From positions 75,836,401 to 75,900,400 of the forward strand of contig CM049315.1 of assembly GCA_026874595.1 (NCBI GenBank): DNA of 64,000 nt, in the 5' to 3' direction. The stretch comes from Sipunculus nudus. Taxonomy: Eukaryota; Annelida; Sipuncula; Golfingiida; Sipunculidae. Position 1 is the stretch's first letter. Every line of letters starts with the position of its first letter. Made by a program: the position numbers and the translations under genes. The notes under the pieces are model-generated. The model was not told the DNA's origin and ran no database searches. It was given only the letters and a program-made list of their open reading frames with translations. Below, in pieces: positions 46,428 through 57,212 of the stretch.

Positions 46428-49400
46428 TAGAGCCCCGTTTTTTTCCGTTTTAACGGAAAACGGACGGAAAAACGGAATCAGGGTCTCAAAACGGAATCCT
46501 ATTACGTGAACGGAATATGACGGAAAGTCAGATTTAGAATAAATAAATACTGCAAATAAAGAAAAATCTTTAAAACAGGTCTGTAAAAACAATCTTTCGA
46601 ACTGCCCTAACAACTTTTACAACAGAAAGGCTAACACATTTCGTCGTATTGCGCGAAAAATGGTAAACAGGTAAAACATTCATGTCATGAGCGGCGATAT
46701 TGTCATAGTGCAACAGCACAAGGCTGTTTACTAGTCCCAAACGGACCAGTATTCCCTTCTCCATAATCGTGTTTGCGTATGAAATACAACTAGTCCGGTA
46801 GGACTAGTAGTCACATTTGAAATTTGCCTAGGTGCGTGAGCGCCAGTCAGGGTCTCGCATATCCATTTCAATATGCAAATAGGTCAAGACTGCGAAGCGG
46901 GAACGCTCTGATACCGCGTGTACAGTTGTGCAAAATGGCCACCAAACGATTGAAACGATCAACGTTAACTGCGTCCAAGCGAGCAGAACAGTTCAAAGAC
47001 GATTTGTATGCGGATGGTGACCAACTATTTTGCCGGTTTTGTCAGCACACGCTGGACTTCCAGCGTGTGGACACCGTGAAGGACCATTTGTCAAGCAAGA
47101 AGCACATCACGCGCAAAGAAAAACGTCAACCTACAGCTGCCACAGCAAGTAGTTCGAAGGGAAAAAGAGGCTTGTCAGGTGACATTGCATTCAGAGAAGC
47201 TATCGTCTTCTATGGCTGTGAGACAAAAATTTATTTGCGACTTTGTTAAAATGTGCGTCAGCCTTGATATTCCTTTGCATAAAGGTGAAAAATGAAAGGT
47301 TTCATGGAAACCTACTGCAAACAAGGTGGGGCACTGCCGAGGGAAGATACCCTGAGACGACGATATCTGCCAAGAGTGTTTGAGGAACATCGCGCACAAC
47401 TACGTGCTGGCCTCAAGGGTAAGAAGATCAGACATAAGAGATGCATCAGTGCTAAATGTAGTGGCACGTAAGTTTTTAAATATTAATTTTTAGAATATTC
47501 TTTATTTTTTTATCTGCATATAAATCATTGTGATAAAATGTCTACTCATAGAAATAGAACTATTGCCAGTTACATGCAATAAATAATGGATAAAAGATCA
47601 ACAAAAAATAGACACTTTAAATGGTATGTCTTTTAATGCCTCTTCAAACTTTTTCTCCCCCCCCCCTCCATTAGGCCTTTTTTTCATAAAGTTTATCATT
47701 TTAATATTTTTATGTGTTTTAATTAGAACAAGTCAAATGGTAGAAGTTATACTAAGTAAAAAGCTCTTAGAATTTATTTCCATTATTTTATATTTTCCAG
47801 TGATCAGTTCTGGCCAGTATTTGATAGACTGTCACTTCCTTGATGCATGCAACTATTCCACGGTGTCCCAGGCTGTTGTCAATACCATCCACACATATGA
47901 ACTGGAATACAAGGATGTTCTTGCAATTGTCAGCGACAGTGCAGCCTATTGTAAAAAAGCATTCAAAGATGTTTTGCATGGACTTATGCCTGGAGCTATA
48001 CATGTACCCTGCCTAGCTCATATTGTAAATTTGGTAGGGGATACTTTCACACACCATACAACTTTCTCCACTGCAGAAAAATTTGTCAACATGATGAAAT
48101 CATGTTTCTTCAAAAAACCAAGCAGAAAGAGGAGGTACTTGCAGTTTTTGAAGGAAAGACATGTTCAGAATCCAACACTTCCACCTGAGCCTGTTCAGAC
48201 CCGATGGGGGACATGGTTTCGAGCAATTTCCTACCACCATGCACATCTACAATACTACTTGGACTTCTTCAGAAATGAAAAATCTCATGCTAATGCTGTG
48301 ATGGCAGTGGTATCTCTCTTACAGGATCCAGATACTCTAGAGGAGCTTCAGATATCATTTGCCTTTCTCTGCGATGTTGGTCCAAAGCTATCAACAGCTA
48401 TCACTTTACTGGAAGGAACAAACACCCCACAGTCACCACTGGTTTACAACCGCATGGAAGATCTCAAGCTGTTTCTTTCACATGGAGTATCCCCTGACCA
48501 AACTATGTATGGACCAAACTCACAAGCTGTCCTTGATGACATCCCTTTATCTGAGAGACATACATGGCGATTAAAGTTCACAGAAATATTCCAGAAGGCA
48601 CTGGATAAACTGAAGAAACACTTTGACAATCATCCAGGCCACCATATCTACAAAGCATGTAGGGTTCTTGACCCTAGACAGGTTCCTTCACTCTCACAGA
48701 ACATCTGTCACTACAGTGCACTCTCTGGTCTGAGCCAAAATGATCAGGAGGTTGCTGATGAATGGCTGATATATCAACAACTGTGTGTTACAGAACATCT
48801 CCCTGACCCATTCAATTTTATCACATCTTGGTCATGTTTGGCAAATCGTCTCCCCAAGTTGTTTGCCATTGCAAATGCCTACCTCTGGTTCCCAGTTTCT
48901 AGTGTTGACACTGAGAGATCCTTTTCTCGCTACAAACTAATGCTCTCTGACAGAATGGTCAGACTGACAGAAGAAACTACCAAAATGCTTAGTATCATGA
49001 ACTTTAACAAAGAACTTTCATTTGACTGAATTTTGTGTTGATAATCATGTAAAACATCTTAGCATTAACAGTGCTGATCCACATAATGTGCAGCACTGTG
49101 CACATAAATTATAATGATATCTGTTTAACAGTGTTAGTTGTGGCTGTGAAAATGAAGAAATGGCAACATTATTTATCTTGTAATTTGTTTTATACACTTA
49201 CAGTAATAAACAAGTGTGTAATGGTCGTTTTCTTTATTACTCCTCATACAGAATTTATAAATTAACTTTGGCATCAGTCATGATAGCTACATAATTTGAT
49301 TATTTATATTGAAAATAAATCCAAAAAATTGCACAGATTTTTGACTTTTAAGAGCATGTAGATTGTTTTATATAAAATATAATGATAAAACGGAAAATTC

Positions 49401-49463
49401 CGGAATCTTTATTTTATTAAAACGGAAAATGAGAATTTATAAAACGGAAAAAACGGGGCTCTA
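46428..49463 (+). mobile_element. hAT DNA transposon with CGGBP1-like transposase, 6 bp target duplication
   Basis: The 3,036 bp element starts TAGAGCCCCGTTTTTTTCCG and ends with the inverted form AAAAAACGGGGCTCTA, fitting the hAT terminus rule (C/T)A(G)(A/G)G. CAGATC is duplicated directly at 46422-46427 and 49464-49469. Subterminal AACGGAA words repeat on both sides (about 46447-46515 and 49385-49455). The interior encodes the transposase at 46935-49029. Confidence 0.9.
46935..49029 (+). pseudogene. hAT transposase, frameshifted and lacking its first catalytic Asp block
   Basis: The ATG at 46935 opens a protein with a BED/CGGBP1-type zinc finger: C33-X2-C36-X14-H51-X5-H57 (QLFCRFCQHTL, DHLSSKKHITRK). 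The coding frame then shifts near 47230, near 47288 and near 47425. Exon 1 ends at 47467 with the IRDASVLNVVA reading frame, an intron spans 47468-47800 (GTAAGT/CCAG), and exon 2 (47801-49029) joins in phase as LISSGQYLIDCHFLDACNYS. Exon 2 is intact. It carries the second catalytic Asp region (VSDSAAYCKKAFKDVL), the PCLAHIVNLV block, QTRWGTWFRA, and the C-terminal dimerisation block (FPVSSVDTERSFSRYKLMLS, ending MLSIMNFNKELSFD). The DETTD-type motif expected before DIRD is missing. By family knowledge this copy cannot catalyse transposition, but its ends and finger are preserved. Confidence 0.88.
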
Positions 49464-51020
49464 CAGATCACCCTCACCTCCGCCAACTAAGACCCAGACC
49501 CAGTGTCCGCAGTAAGAAACAGGGAGCAGCAGTGATGAGGTGGAGGAGAGAGAGACTAAGCGGATGAGTAGGCACAAGAAGGGGCACCCCAATGAGCGCC
49601 TCTTCAGATTCACAAAGGAGATCAACGAAGACATAATAATGTGGGTGAGGGAGCACCTCAGCATGACCAAAATAGCTAAATCCTCCAACGTGTCATCGTC
49701 CAACGTGTCCAAGGACTCCTCCCACCCAACAGGCAAAACAGATGACATCACAAGCAATAGGAAACAGCCAAAAAGACACTATGTAGTACAAGCGCCAGAC
49801 GCCGACATGAACCCGCGCAGACGATTGCGCATGCACAAGCACTAATATTAACCCCTGCCAACGCCTGTAAACGCGAGTCATAGCCTGTCATCTTATGGTA
49901 TGCGTTGACAGGCGTTGGCTGGCGTTAAAAAACGTGAGTCAACGTGGATCGAAGCCACATAATGCGATGACTGGTGCAAATTTTGGCTTTGACCCACGTT
50001 GACTCACGTAAATTAGCTCCAGTCATCCCCAACCAACGCCATCACTACTTTGCATGGCATAAAAAACGGAGCTTACTGTGGGATAAAAGGCGTTGAAGTA
50101 AACGCCACTAGGCGCGCATCATTTCACGCCAGTGTGAGAAGGGCATGAAGTGTTTGCATGGCTGCCGTGCTTGATCATTGTTTACTATATGTCAGCACTG
50201 AAGGCTGCAGCAAATTGGACTCAAGGAGTCAGGTCTCACTGTCCGATTCATTCAGGCTAGTTTAGCCACAACTGAGGTGCGCAAGTTATTGTCTAGTCTG
50301 GCCTTCAAATAAAATAACATTATTAACAGTCTTGACAGAGTATCAGTCTCACTGGGAGGCTCACTAAGTTTCAGTTCTTTAGTTTAGTTTAAGTGAGCCT
50401 TTATCAATACGACTCTATTTTTGGTAACCGAAATTATTGTGTATAGTGTAGATGGTTTCAGCCAGTTTAGACCCATCTTGGCCAGATTGAAATGTAGACC
50501 GGATTCTATATACGGGCCAAGTTTCCTTACCTGGTTAACTCGAAACAAAATATATAAAGTTAATGGCTATTAAACAGCGGTTTCAGGCTTTTGCCATTCA
50601 GTGTGACAGCTCTCTCCCCTGTCTGTCAAAAGTATGAGAGAACTCGTCTATGAGTAACAAAGACACAATAGACTGGTACTGTGCGTATAGTCGTATTTAT
50701 TCATTCTCATCACTCATTACTTTAGGCTTAGTCAACATTACAAAGCATTTGTAACATTTTGAAACAAAAATATAACATTTTCGTCCTGAGTTTATACTTA
50801 GCTATTGATATATTTGATCTAATAAAGAGAATAAAAGGTTTATGAGGTCGAGTATTAATTTATATATTAAGGGGGTTTTCTGCTTTCCATTTACACTTGT
50901 GTATTAATTTCAAGCAAAATAAATGATTTTATTTATTTGTAAAACAAAATATTCAAGGAAATTACAATAAAAGAAAGCAACAATATGATAAATATTTAGA
51001 AAATATGAAAATATATTATC

Positions 51021-51226
51021 AGCCAATGGTTGCTCCACATCTATTTACTGCCGTTGCCAGGGCACTGTTGGACGCCATATTGGAACAACGAACCCACCAG
51101 TTTCCAAATGGAGTGTTGTTATTTATGGAAATAGGGGGCGAATCGTGCGTTAACAGTGGACGATGAAGATGTGATTTCACATTCTTGTACTTCACGTTTA
51201 TACAGGGAGGTCCTAGGGAATCAGGT
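51021..51226 (+). promoter_or_regulatory. Candidate promoter and 5' UTR exon of TTC29
   Basis: The stretch has CCAAT (51023-51027), an imperfect RFX X-box-like site GTTGCCAGGGCACT (51053-51066) and a GCCATATTGG word (51074-51083). About 140 bp further on comes a good splice donor, AATCAG followed by GTTAGT (gt at 51225-51226). It is in plus orientation upstream of the first TTC29 coding exon, whose acceptor (57206-57208) demands an upstream non-coding exon. The assignment to TTC29 is inferred from position and the ciliary X-box. Confidence 0.35.
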
Positions 51227-51461
51227 TAGTATCTGCAGAGTACATACATAAAATAAACACTGGAACAGTTTGTAATTTTTAGACCTGACAAGTGAAGTGG
51301 GCAGAGCTTGGGACTGTGTAACTGTTATTGTGTCTGGACACAGGCTGTGTGACTGGAGTACTTCGACTGTCATACGTTAGTGATTGGATCCCACTGTTTC
51401 ACTCACAGCACCATTTCTAATTTTGTACTAAATAAGTTTCAGTTGTATTGTACAACGATAG

Positions 51462-52135
51462 GGTAAAAGTGCAGTAAAGCACTAAAGGAGACCTCACCTC
51501 GCGGCACTGTTAAGTGTAAGGGAGTTTTTTCGCATATATTCCGCACAGGGGAAAGGCATGGCCGCTGCCACCTTCCCAGGGGCGGCATAACTGTACACGT
51601 GTGACGTCTGTGGGTGTCTTGTACCAGTAAATATCCTCTTCATGTGTTTTTTTTTTGGCAGAAAAAATCCCACGGCTCTCGGACTTCCCTGTCATTGCTG
51701 CCACTGCGTTGCCAAGGGAACTGCCCATAGCACCCATGTAAAGACTGCTCTGAATTGTCGGCAAGGCTGGCTTTGTTTACAGCTGGGGACAGGACAGTAT
51801 TTTTCCCCCTTTTCCCTTGTTTATCTGAGCGTGACGTCGGCCGGTGCCCAGGCCGCAAAAATTATTCCAAGCCTTCTTCCCTTAGGAATGCGGCTCTTGA
51901 CCAATCAGAGTCGTCGTTCACGGCTGAAGTCAACAATGAGGGACGGGTGAATGGTTTACTTTAGAGGGGCCGGCTTATTTTTATTCAAAACACCCGCCCT
52001 GGTGCCTGCCTTTCGTGTCACCCGTTTCCACAAAAGGATGCGTGGGGCTGGGCTCCCGTCTGCAGGGCAAGAAATAAGGCTGGCCTCCCTCTCCAATCAC
52101 GTTTGAGGTAAGGTCTCCTATACTGCACTTTTACC
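51462..52135. mobile_element. 674 bp non-autonomous DNA transposon with 8 bp target duplication
   Basis: The left end GGTAAAAGTGCAGTAAAGCA then AGGAGACCTCACCTC matches, inverted, the right end GAGGTAAGGTCTCCTATACT then GCACTTTTACC. AACGATAG is directly repeated at 51454-51461 and 52136-52143. The interior is unusually GC-rich for the window, with CCAGGCCGCAAAAATTATTC and CTGCAGGGCAAGAAATAAGG. No transposase. A truncated relative lies at 14029-14275. The superfamily is uncertain; 8 bp duplications occur in several. Confidence 0.85.
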
Positions 52136-52143
52136 AACGATAG

Positions 52144-54370
52144 ATGAATCATAATGTGCATTTTGCAGGATTTGCATTCTCGGCTTTTATACAGTGGTAT
52201 CCAGACAAGGATACTAAGCCGCATAAATACAGTTATCTAAAGCAAAGATACTTGTTATGTAAATCCAGAAATAAATTGGTAGATTCTCTAAGAATCAGCA
52301 ATGTATACATCCTCTGAGACTGAGTTACCCAACTGATAAGGTGCGCAGCTTTGTTTGGTACATTCTCACTTCAACCAGTTATTTCCACTAAGTTCACATT
52401 AATTGTCACAATAACCCTTGGTCTCCACCAAGACAACTTGTAGGAGGTATTCCATCAATCACCAGCCAATAGTGGTTTACCTTTGCTATGGTGTGGAACC
52501 AGACAAAAAAATTTCATAATAAAGGGGTCTTAGCGGAACAGTATTATATGAAGTTAGCACAGCATCTGTATGTAAACTTGATATGAAAAGTTAATTGTCA
52601 AATATGTTCCCACAAAGATTATTGTGGAATAGAACTCAGAACTGTTTATTTGATGACAAATAAATTTACATAACGCAAAGGTGTGATATACATATGTAAT
52701 ATTCAAACATAATTTACTGTGCAAAAATTTGCTCGTCAGGAGACCACTACTAAGGAAGGATGACTTCCGCTGGCGCAGTGGCCACCCATATCATGGCAGA
52801 GAATCTGTTTGTACTTCAGTGTAAAATAGTTTATATTAATGCACATATAAATAAAAATACAATGCAACATGGATCTCATCTGCTGATTATAACTAATGAT
52901 ATGTTTACATTCATCAGCTCTGTGAAAATAAACCATAAACTAAGAAAAAGAGAATACATATTATATAAAACGAAAGAATAAGAATATTATCATAATGTGA
53001 TACTTCCACATTATCATTCTATGGAGTATCGAGTAGAAGACTGAGAAGCCTATAGCAATTTATAAATTCTGTGATAAAAAAATTATAATGCTAAATATGA
53101 AAATTATATAATTAAGTGCGACTGCACACGTAACAGTTAGGTATGTGACATCCAGTTTGATAATTTTTTATATAATGTTGTTTTATATACGATGAGAAAC
53201 CTTGGAGGCTATGAGTGTATACCTTTTCAACAATGATTGCATTGGTATCGTTCACGATTTTAGGAGTTATGTGCCTGAGACAAATTTTGTCCTTGTTTTG
53301 GCGGTGCTTAAAATATATCTCCTTCGAATATTATACGGGCGCAATTCATTTCTTGGCATTTATTCAAAATTGTAGAAAAATAAAGGTAACTGTGGAATAA
53401 CATGCAGACATAGGCAAGTTTCTGCCAATTCGATTTCTTTCATGGTTTCTGCCCAGCAACTGCTAGGGCTGCAGAAATACCTTTCTATCTTTTTTTTTCT
53501 GCCATTAGGGCAGGAATACCCTGAAAACTGCAATAAAATGAATACATATAACTATTATTAATGTATAGCTAACAAATTTAAATATGATACAGCAAATACA
53601 GTAGAAATACAGCAGAAATGAACGCAACCATGACAGAATATATTAAAAATTACTGAGGGTCCAGGTACTCCCTGAAGAAGGCCTGAGAAACCTTAACTGT
53701 AGGAAGGTGGAGGGGGGACCTTGACTGATCACTCAGTCAATATAAAGCTAAACTTAAGCAAGGTTCCTGCATAAAAAATCAGAGCCTTTGTTGGCATTAT
53801 CAAAGTTAGCATTATGTCATGCATGAAAGAGCATATGAACTTTCCACACCACTCTAATCAGTAGTAACCACTGAACTCAGGCTTTCCCAGCCTGTCTCCC
53901 AAGATGCCAAGCTAAAGAAGAGAGCTACTGGATCAAGGGCGTGTTACATCATTTTAGGTACCAATGACACATATGTGACTCCATAAACAAACAAACCACA
54001 TCAGGAAAGCCAAAGGGTTGTGATGATGATATTGCCCGAGCCAAGGAACCATGTGCCACACATACACATCATCTTCAGCTCAGGAACCTGCAGCACAGTA
54101 CAGATTCTTAGAGCTTAGACTGCATAATTCTAGTCAACTGGAAAACATGCATCACTTACTATGCATGAAATTCCTAGAAGCAAGGAAGGCCTTTTGACAA
54201 CACAACCCAGTCATTACACTGGTCATAAATGTCTTAGTTGTATATTTGTGCAAAAACCCACAATTTTCTCAATCTGTCATTGGAAAAAAGTTTGAGTTTG
54301 GTAGCCTTTATAAAATATGATAAAGACAAGCAAGGGTGATTGAACACATCACAAAGCTATATTAGTAATA
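52144..54370. other. Intergenic, no gene recognised
   Basis: The sequence is AT-rich, without a supported coding region. A duplicated GCAGAAATACC / GGCAGGAATACC pair near 53472-53521 is the only local structure noticed. Confidence 0.5.
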
Positions 54371-55686
54371 CAGTAGAACGTCAAATATCCGAACATCATT
54401 TATCCGAAAAATCGTTCATCCGAAATAAAAAAAAGGACAACCGAAATTTTGACCATTTATTCCAAAATAGACGATCGTCTGGTATAAAAGATCATCTGAT
54501 TCAAAACGAAAGTAGCCACACCAGCAGTGATACATATTGCAGACTGATTAATGCCGAGCATAAGCAGTAGGTATGAAAACACCGCCACGCCAGCCAGGGT
54601 TGTCCTTGCTTTAATCAGAATGCCCAGCCCGGGGTAATTAACCTGTACAGACAAAATCTTACAAAAGATCATAACTGAGTAGCCGACCACAGGTTGTAGG
54701 TATGATAAACTCAGCTCGCCGATCCCTGTAATCCTCGGCTCAGCTTGATCAGGGTGGCTTTAAAGGGTAGCTTTGATCTTCGTTCCGGTAGTCGCCCAGG
54801 CCTTAACTACATTAGTTGAATTTATATGGGCCTCCTTTATTTACTCACAAAGTCTGTTGGCCAGATTATTTCTACCCAATATATGGGAATTTTGATGAGC
54901 TAGAATTGCTGCTTACGACTGCAGTTGAGGAAGTCTGAGCTTTTTATAATCCATGCTACGAAGCTGAATAAACCATTGTGATAGTGAATGTCAACACAAT
55001 TTTACTGCTCATCCTGGTTATTCTCCATATGAATTTTTACATACTTTTAACTCTTATTTGTCAATGGAGTCACGTAAGTGCCATGTCCTGTCAGTTGATG
55101 ACACGCTGTCGATCCTTGTAAGACTTTACAAGGAAACCAAGCCAACTGACCTTGCCAGAGAATTCAATGTTGAGAGATCTATGATCAGCGACATTTACAT
55201 TTTGTTTCATTTATTTGAAATAAAAATGTGTACATAAACTTGTTTACTTATGCATTCAACCAACCCTCTAGCTTGTCATTTCAATATAATAGTGTACATG
55301 TATAAAGGTTCCTGTACGTAACTTACCTGCCCAAAGATGGCAGCACTTTTGAGGTCATGGAAGGTCATTCTAGATATCATGGCAGCCATGCGTGACATGA
55401 TGTAGGTACGCTACTAATTGTTTCCAGCAAGAGCTGTTCAGCAATAATTATATTATTATATAATAATGTGTTATATATGGTGAATGTATTAAATAAATCA
55501 AAAATGTTATAATATATTGTCACACATTTATTAGAGGCTAGCTTAATCCATTTGGGTCAGTCAGTATCTGGTAATGTCTGCAGTAGGCCTAATCACGTTG
55601 ATTCATAGAGCAGTTTCATCCGAATGATCGTTCATCCGAACAAAAAGCTTGTCCCCCAAGACTTTCGGATAAACGATGCTCTACTG
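54371..55686. mobile_element. Pogo/Tigger-like element with deleted transposase
   Basis: The left end CAGTAGAACGTCAAATATCC and right end TTCGGATAAACGATGCTCTACTG-type sequence are imperfect inverted repeats. Both are flanked by TA (54369-54370, 55687-55688). Subterminal ATCCGAA words recur (54397, 54418, 55612, 55633). A short transposase N-terminal frame survives at 55064-55237. At 1,316 bp it is about half the usual autonomous length. Confidence 0.85.
55064..55237 (+). pseudogene. Pogo transposase N-terminal CENP-B-type helix-turn-helix, truncated
   Basis: A 57-codon frame encodes a protein that reads like the first DNA-binding helix-turn-helix of pogo/Tigger transposases and CENP-B: VLSVDDTLSILVRLYKETKP, then TDLAREFNVERSMISDIY. 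The frame then runs into AT-rich sequence and stops. The second HTH and the DDD catalytic domain are gone, so it could bind DNA at most. Whether it is expressed is unknown. Confidence 0.8.
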
Positions 55687-55973
55687 TACTATATTATAAA
55701 TATTCCATGCTAAAGCATTACATTATTATACTATTAATGGTACTGAGAATGATTGTAAAAGCTCCGGTGGATAAATTCTTAAGAATTAATAAACTCTAAA
55801 TACTTAGAGATTTCAATAATAAGGATATAGATTCTGTCCTTAAAGGGTTATTGCCATATATGGGATATAGTATAATAAAAGTAGTTACATTGCCATTGGA
55901 ACTGTTACTTGTGTTTATTTGATTATATTGATAATTGGTCATTTCCTTTCATAATTAATTGAATCAATTGCAT

Positions 55974-56795
55974 TTTTAGCTCAGCTGACTGTAAGTCATC
56001 TGAGCTATAGCGATCACCCTTTGTCCGTCGTCCGTCTGTCTGTTGTGCCGTCCGTCTGTCCATCTGTCCGTTAACCTGGCACAAATCTTAACCACAAGAC
56101 GTAGAACCTTGTAACTTCACATTCTGAGAGGTCCATATAAAATCTCCTTTGAAACCAGAAATGAGGTCTCTGTTACCCATATCCTTCGAGCTATGGGGCC
56201 CCAAAGTACCCCCCAGAATAGTAAAAAATTTCATACAAAAACTTCAATATCTTATTAACTACATCACTGATGGTCATGATTTTTGGCATACATATTAATC
56301 ATGAGATGTTCCATCAGTTCCTGCAGACTAGTGGCACCACCTGTATTTTTCAATTTTTACAAATTTTTTTCTCTTTTTGAGACCTTTAAAAGTGTGAACA
56401 TCTGTTAACAAGGCACAAATCGTAAAGTCTGGACCTAGAATCTTCATTCTTGACACAGTGAGAGACCTATGAAAAGTCTCCATGGAAACCTGAAATCAGG
56501 TCTCTGAAGCTGAAGTATCTGAACAACTAATGCAGAGATCACCATGATTCTTTGCATGTATATTGACCATTAAGTGTTTTTATTAGTTTCTGCAGACTGG
56601 TGGAGCCACCTGTATTTTTTTAAGTTTACGCATTTTTTCTCTATTTTTGAAATATATATAAATGCAGACACAATCTTGGCCTGTTGGTAAATCTGTTTGA
56701 TGCTTAAGTTGAATCGGTATATACTACAATTCAGATGATAAAATTTCCTTTTGCGAATCTCTTCCCAGTCAGCTGAGGGTCATGACCCATGGGTC
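55974..56795 (+). repeat. Long copy of the AGCTCAGCTGA / GTCCGTC repeat family
   Basis: It starts TTTTTAGCTCAGCTGACTGT and then AGTCATCTGAGCTATAGCGA and TTTGTCCGTCGTCCGTCTGT. The interior has two diverged units (CCTGTATTTTTCAATTTTTAC near 56341 and CCTGTATTTTTTTAAGTTTAC near 56610; GTTAACCTGGCACAAATC near 56071 and GTTAACAAGGCACAAATC near 56404). It ends CAGTCAGCTGAGGGTCATGA near 56767. The start itself folds as AGCTCAGCTGACT / AGTCATCTGAGCT. No ORF. Confidence 0.8.
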
Positions 56796-57212
56796 ACTTG
56801 TTTGCATAACTGATCACAAACAATTATGTATGCACATCCAAAGATATCTGTCAGAGATACAAGTATGACAGAGCACAAAACAGTCAACAGCATTAAAACT
56901 GAACCTTGTGCAAGGAATGTGTCAACAACCAGGCCATTACTGTGACCTTTCAGAGTGATGTACAAGTTAGACCGGATCAGTATTTTAGGTATATTATTGT
57001 ATACAGCATATTCCACGGTACTATAGATGGTACATACATGGTAAAATAATCTGTTAATAATCCATCATCAGTCTTTTTTATCTTTCAGTCATGGAATATG
57101 GTTTTTAAAACTTATTTGTACCACTATTTATAGTACTATATATTTGCATGTAAAAGTTCATTCTACCTGGTTGATACCTGCTTAACCTGCTGTTTCATTC
57201 ATTTCCAGGAGG

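Larger units (their letters stand above)
46084..49845 (+). pseudogene. ORF of the outer element, split by the hAT insertion; unknown product
   Basis: The left part (46084-46427) is acidic and proline-rich (VSDEGDEDVVPPTQL, KPATPPPAALPEPEPR). The right part (49470-49845) is charged (SSSDEVEERETKRMSRHKKG, FTKEINEDIIMWVREHL, NVSSSNVSKDSS). Removing the hAT and one CAGATC copy leaves both parts in the same frame, with one in-frame TAA at 49513-49515. No ATG opens the left frame. ATG 46147 is in the neighbouring frame, which suggests a 1-base shift near 46190. I do not recognise the product; it may be an element protein or captured host sequence. Confidence 0.5.
45606..50142. mobile_element. Outer TIR element with subterminal GGCGTTGAC motifs, host of a nested hAT
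   Basis: Perfect 25 bp inverted termini (CCTTCTCACACTGGCGTGAA then ATGAT) lie at 45606-45630 and 50118-50142. Both subterminal zones (about 45640-46110 and 49850-50115) are packed with at least a dozen variants of GTCAACGCCA / GGCGTTGAC. Without the nested hAT (46428-49463) it is about 1.5 kb. No perfect target-site duplication was found next to the termini. It contains one open frame (46084-49845, interrupted) that does not look like a transposase, so it is probably non-autonomous. Confidence 0.85.

Noticed and set aside
46110-46613. 167-codon minus-strand open frame rich in Gly and Ser
   Set aside because: It is the mirror of the Pro-rich plus-strand ORF of the outer element and runs across the hAT junction, so it cannot be an ancestral gene.
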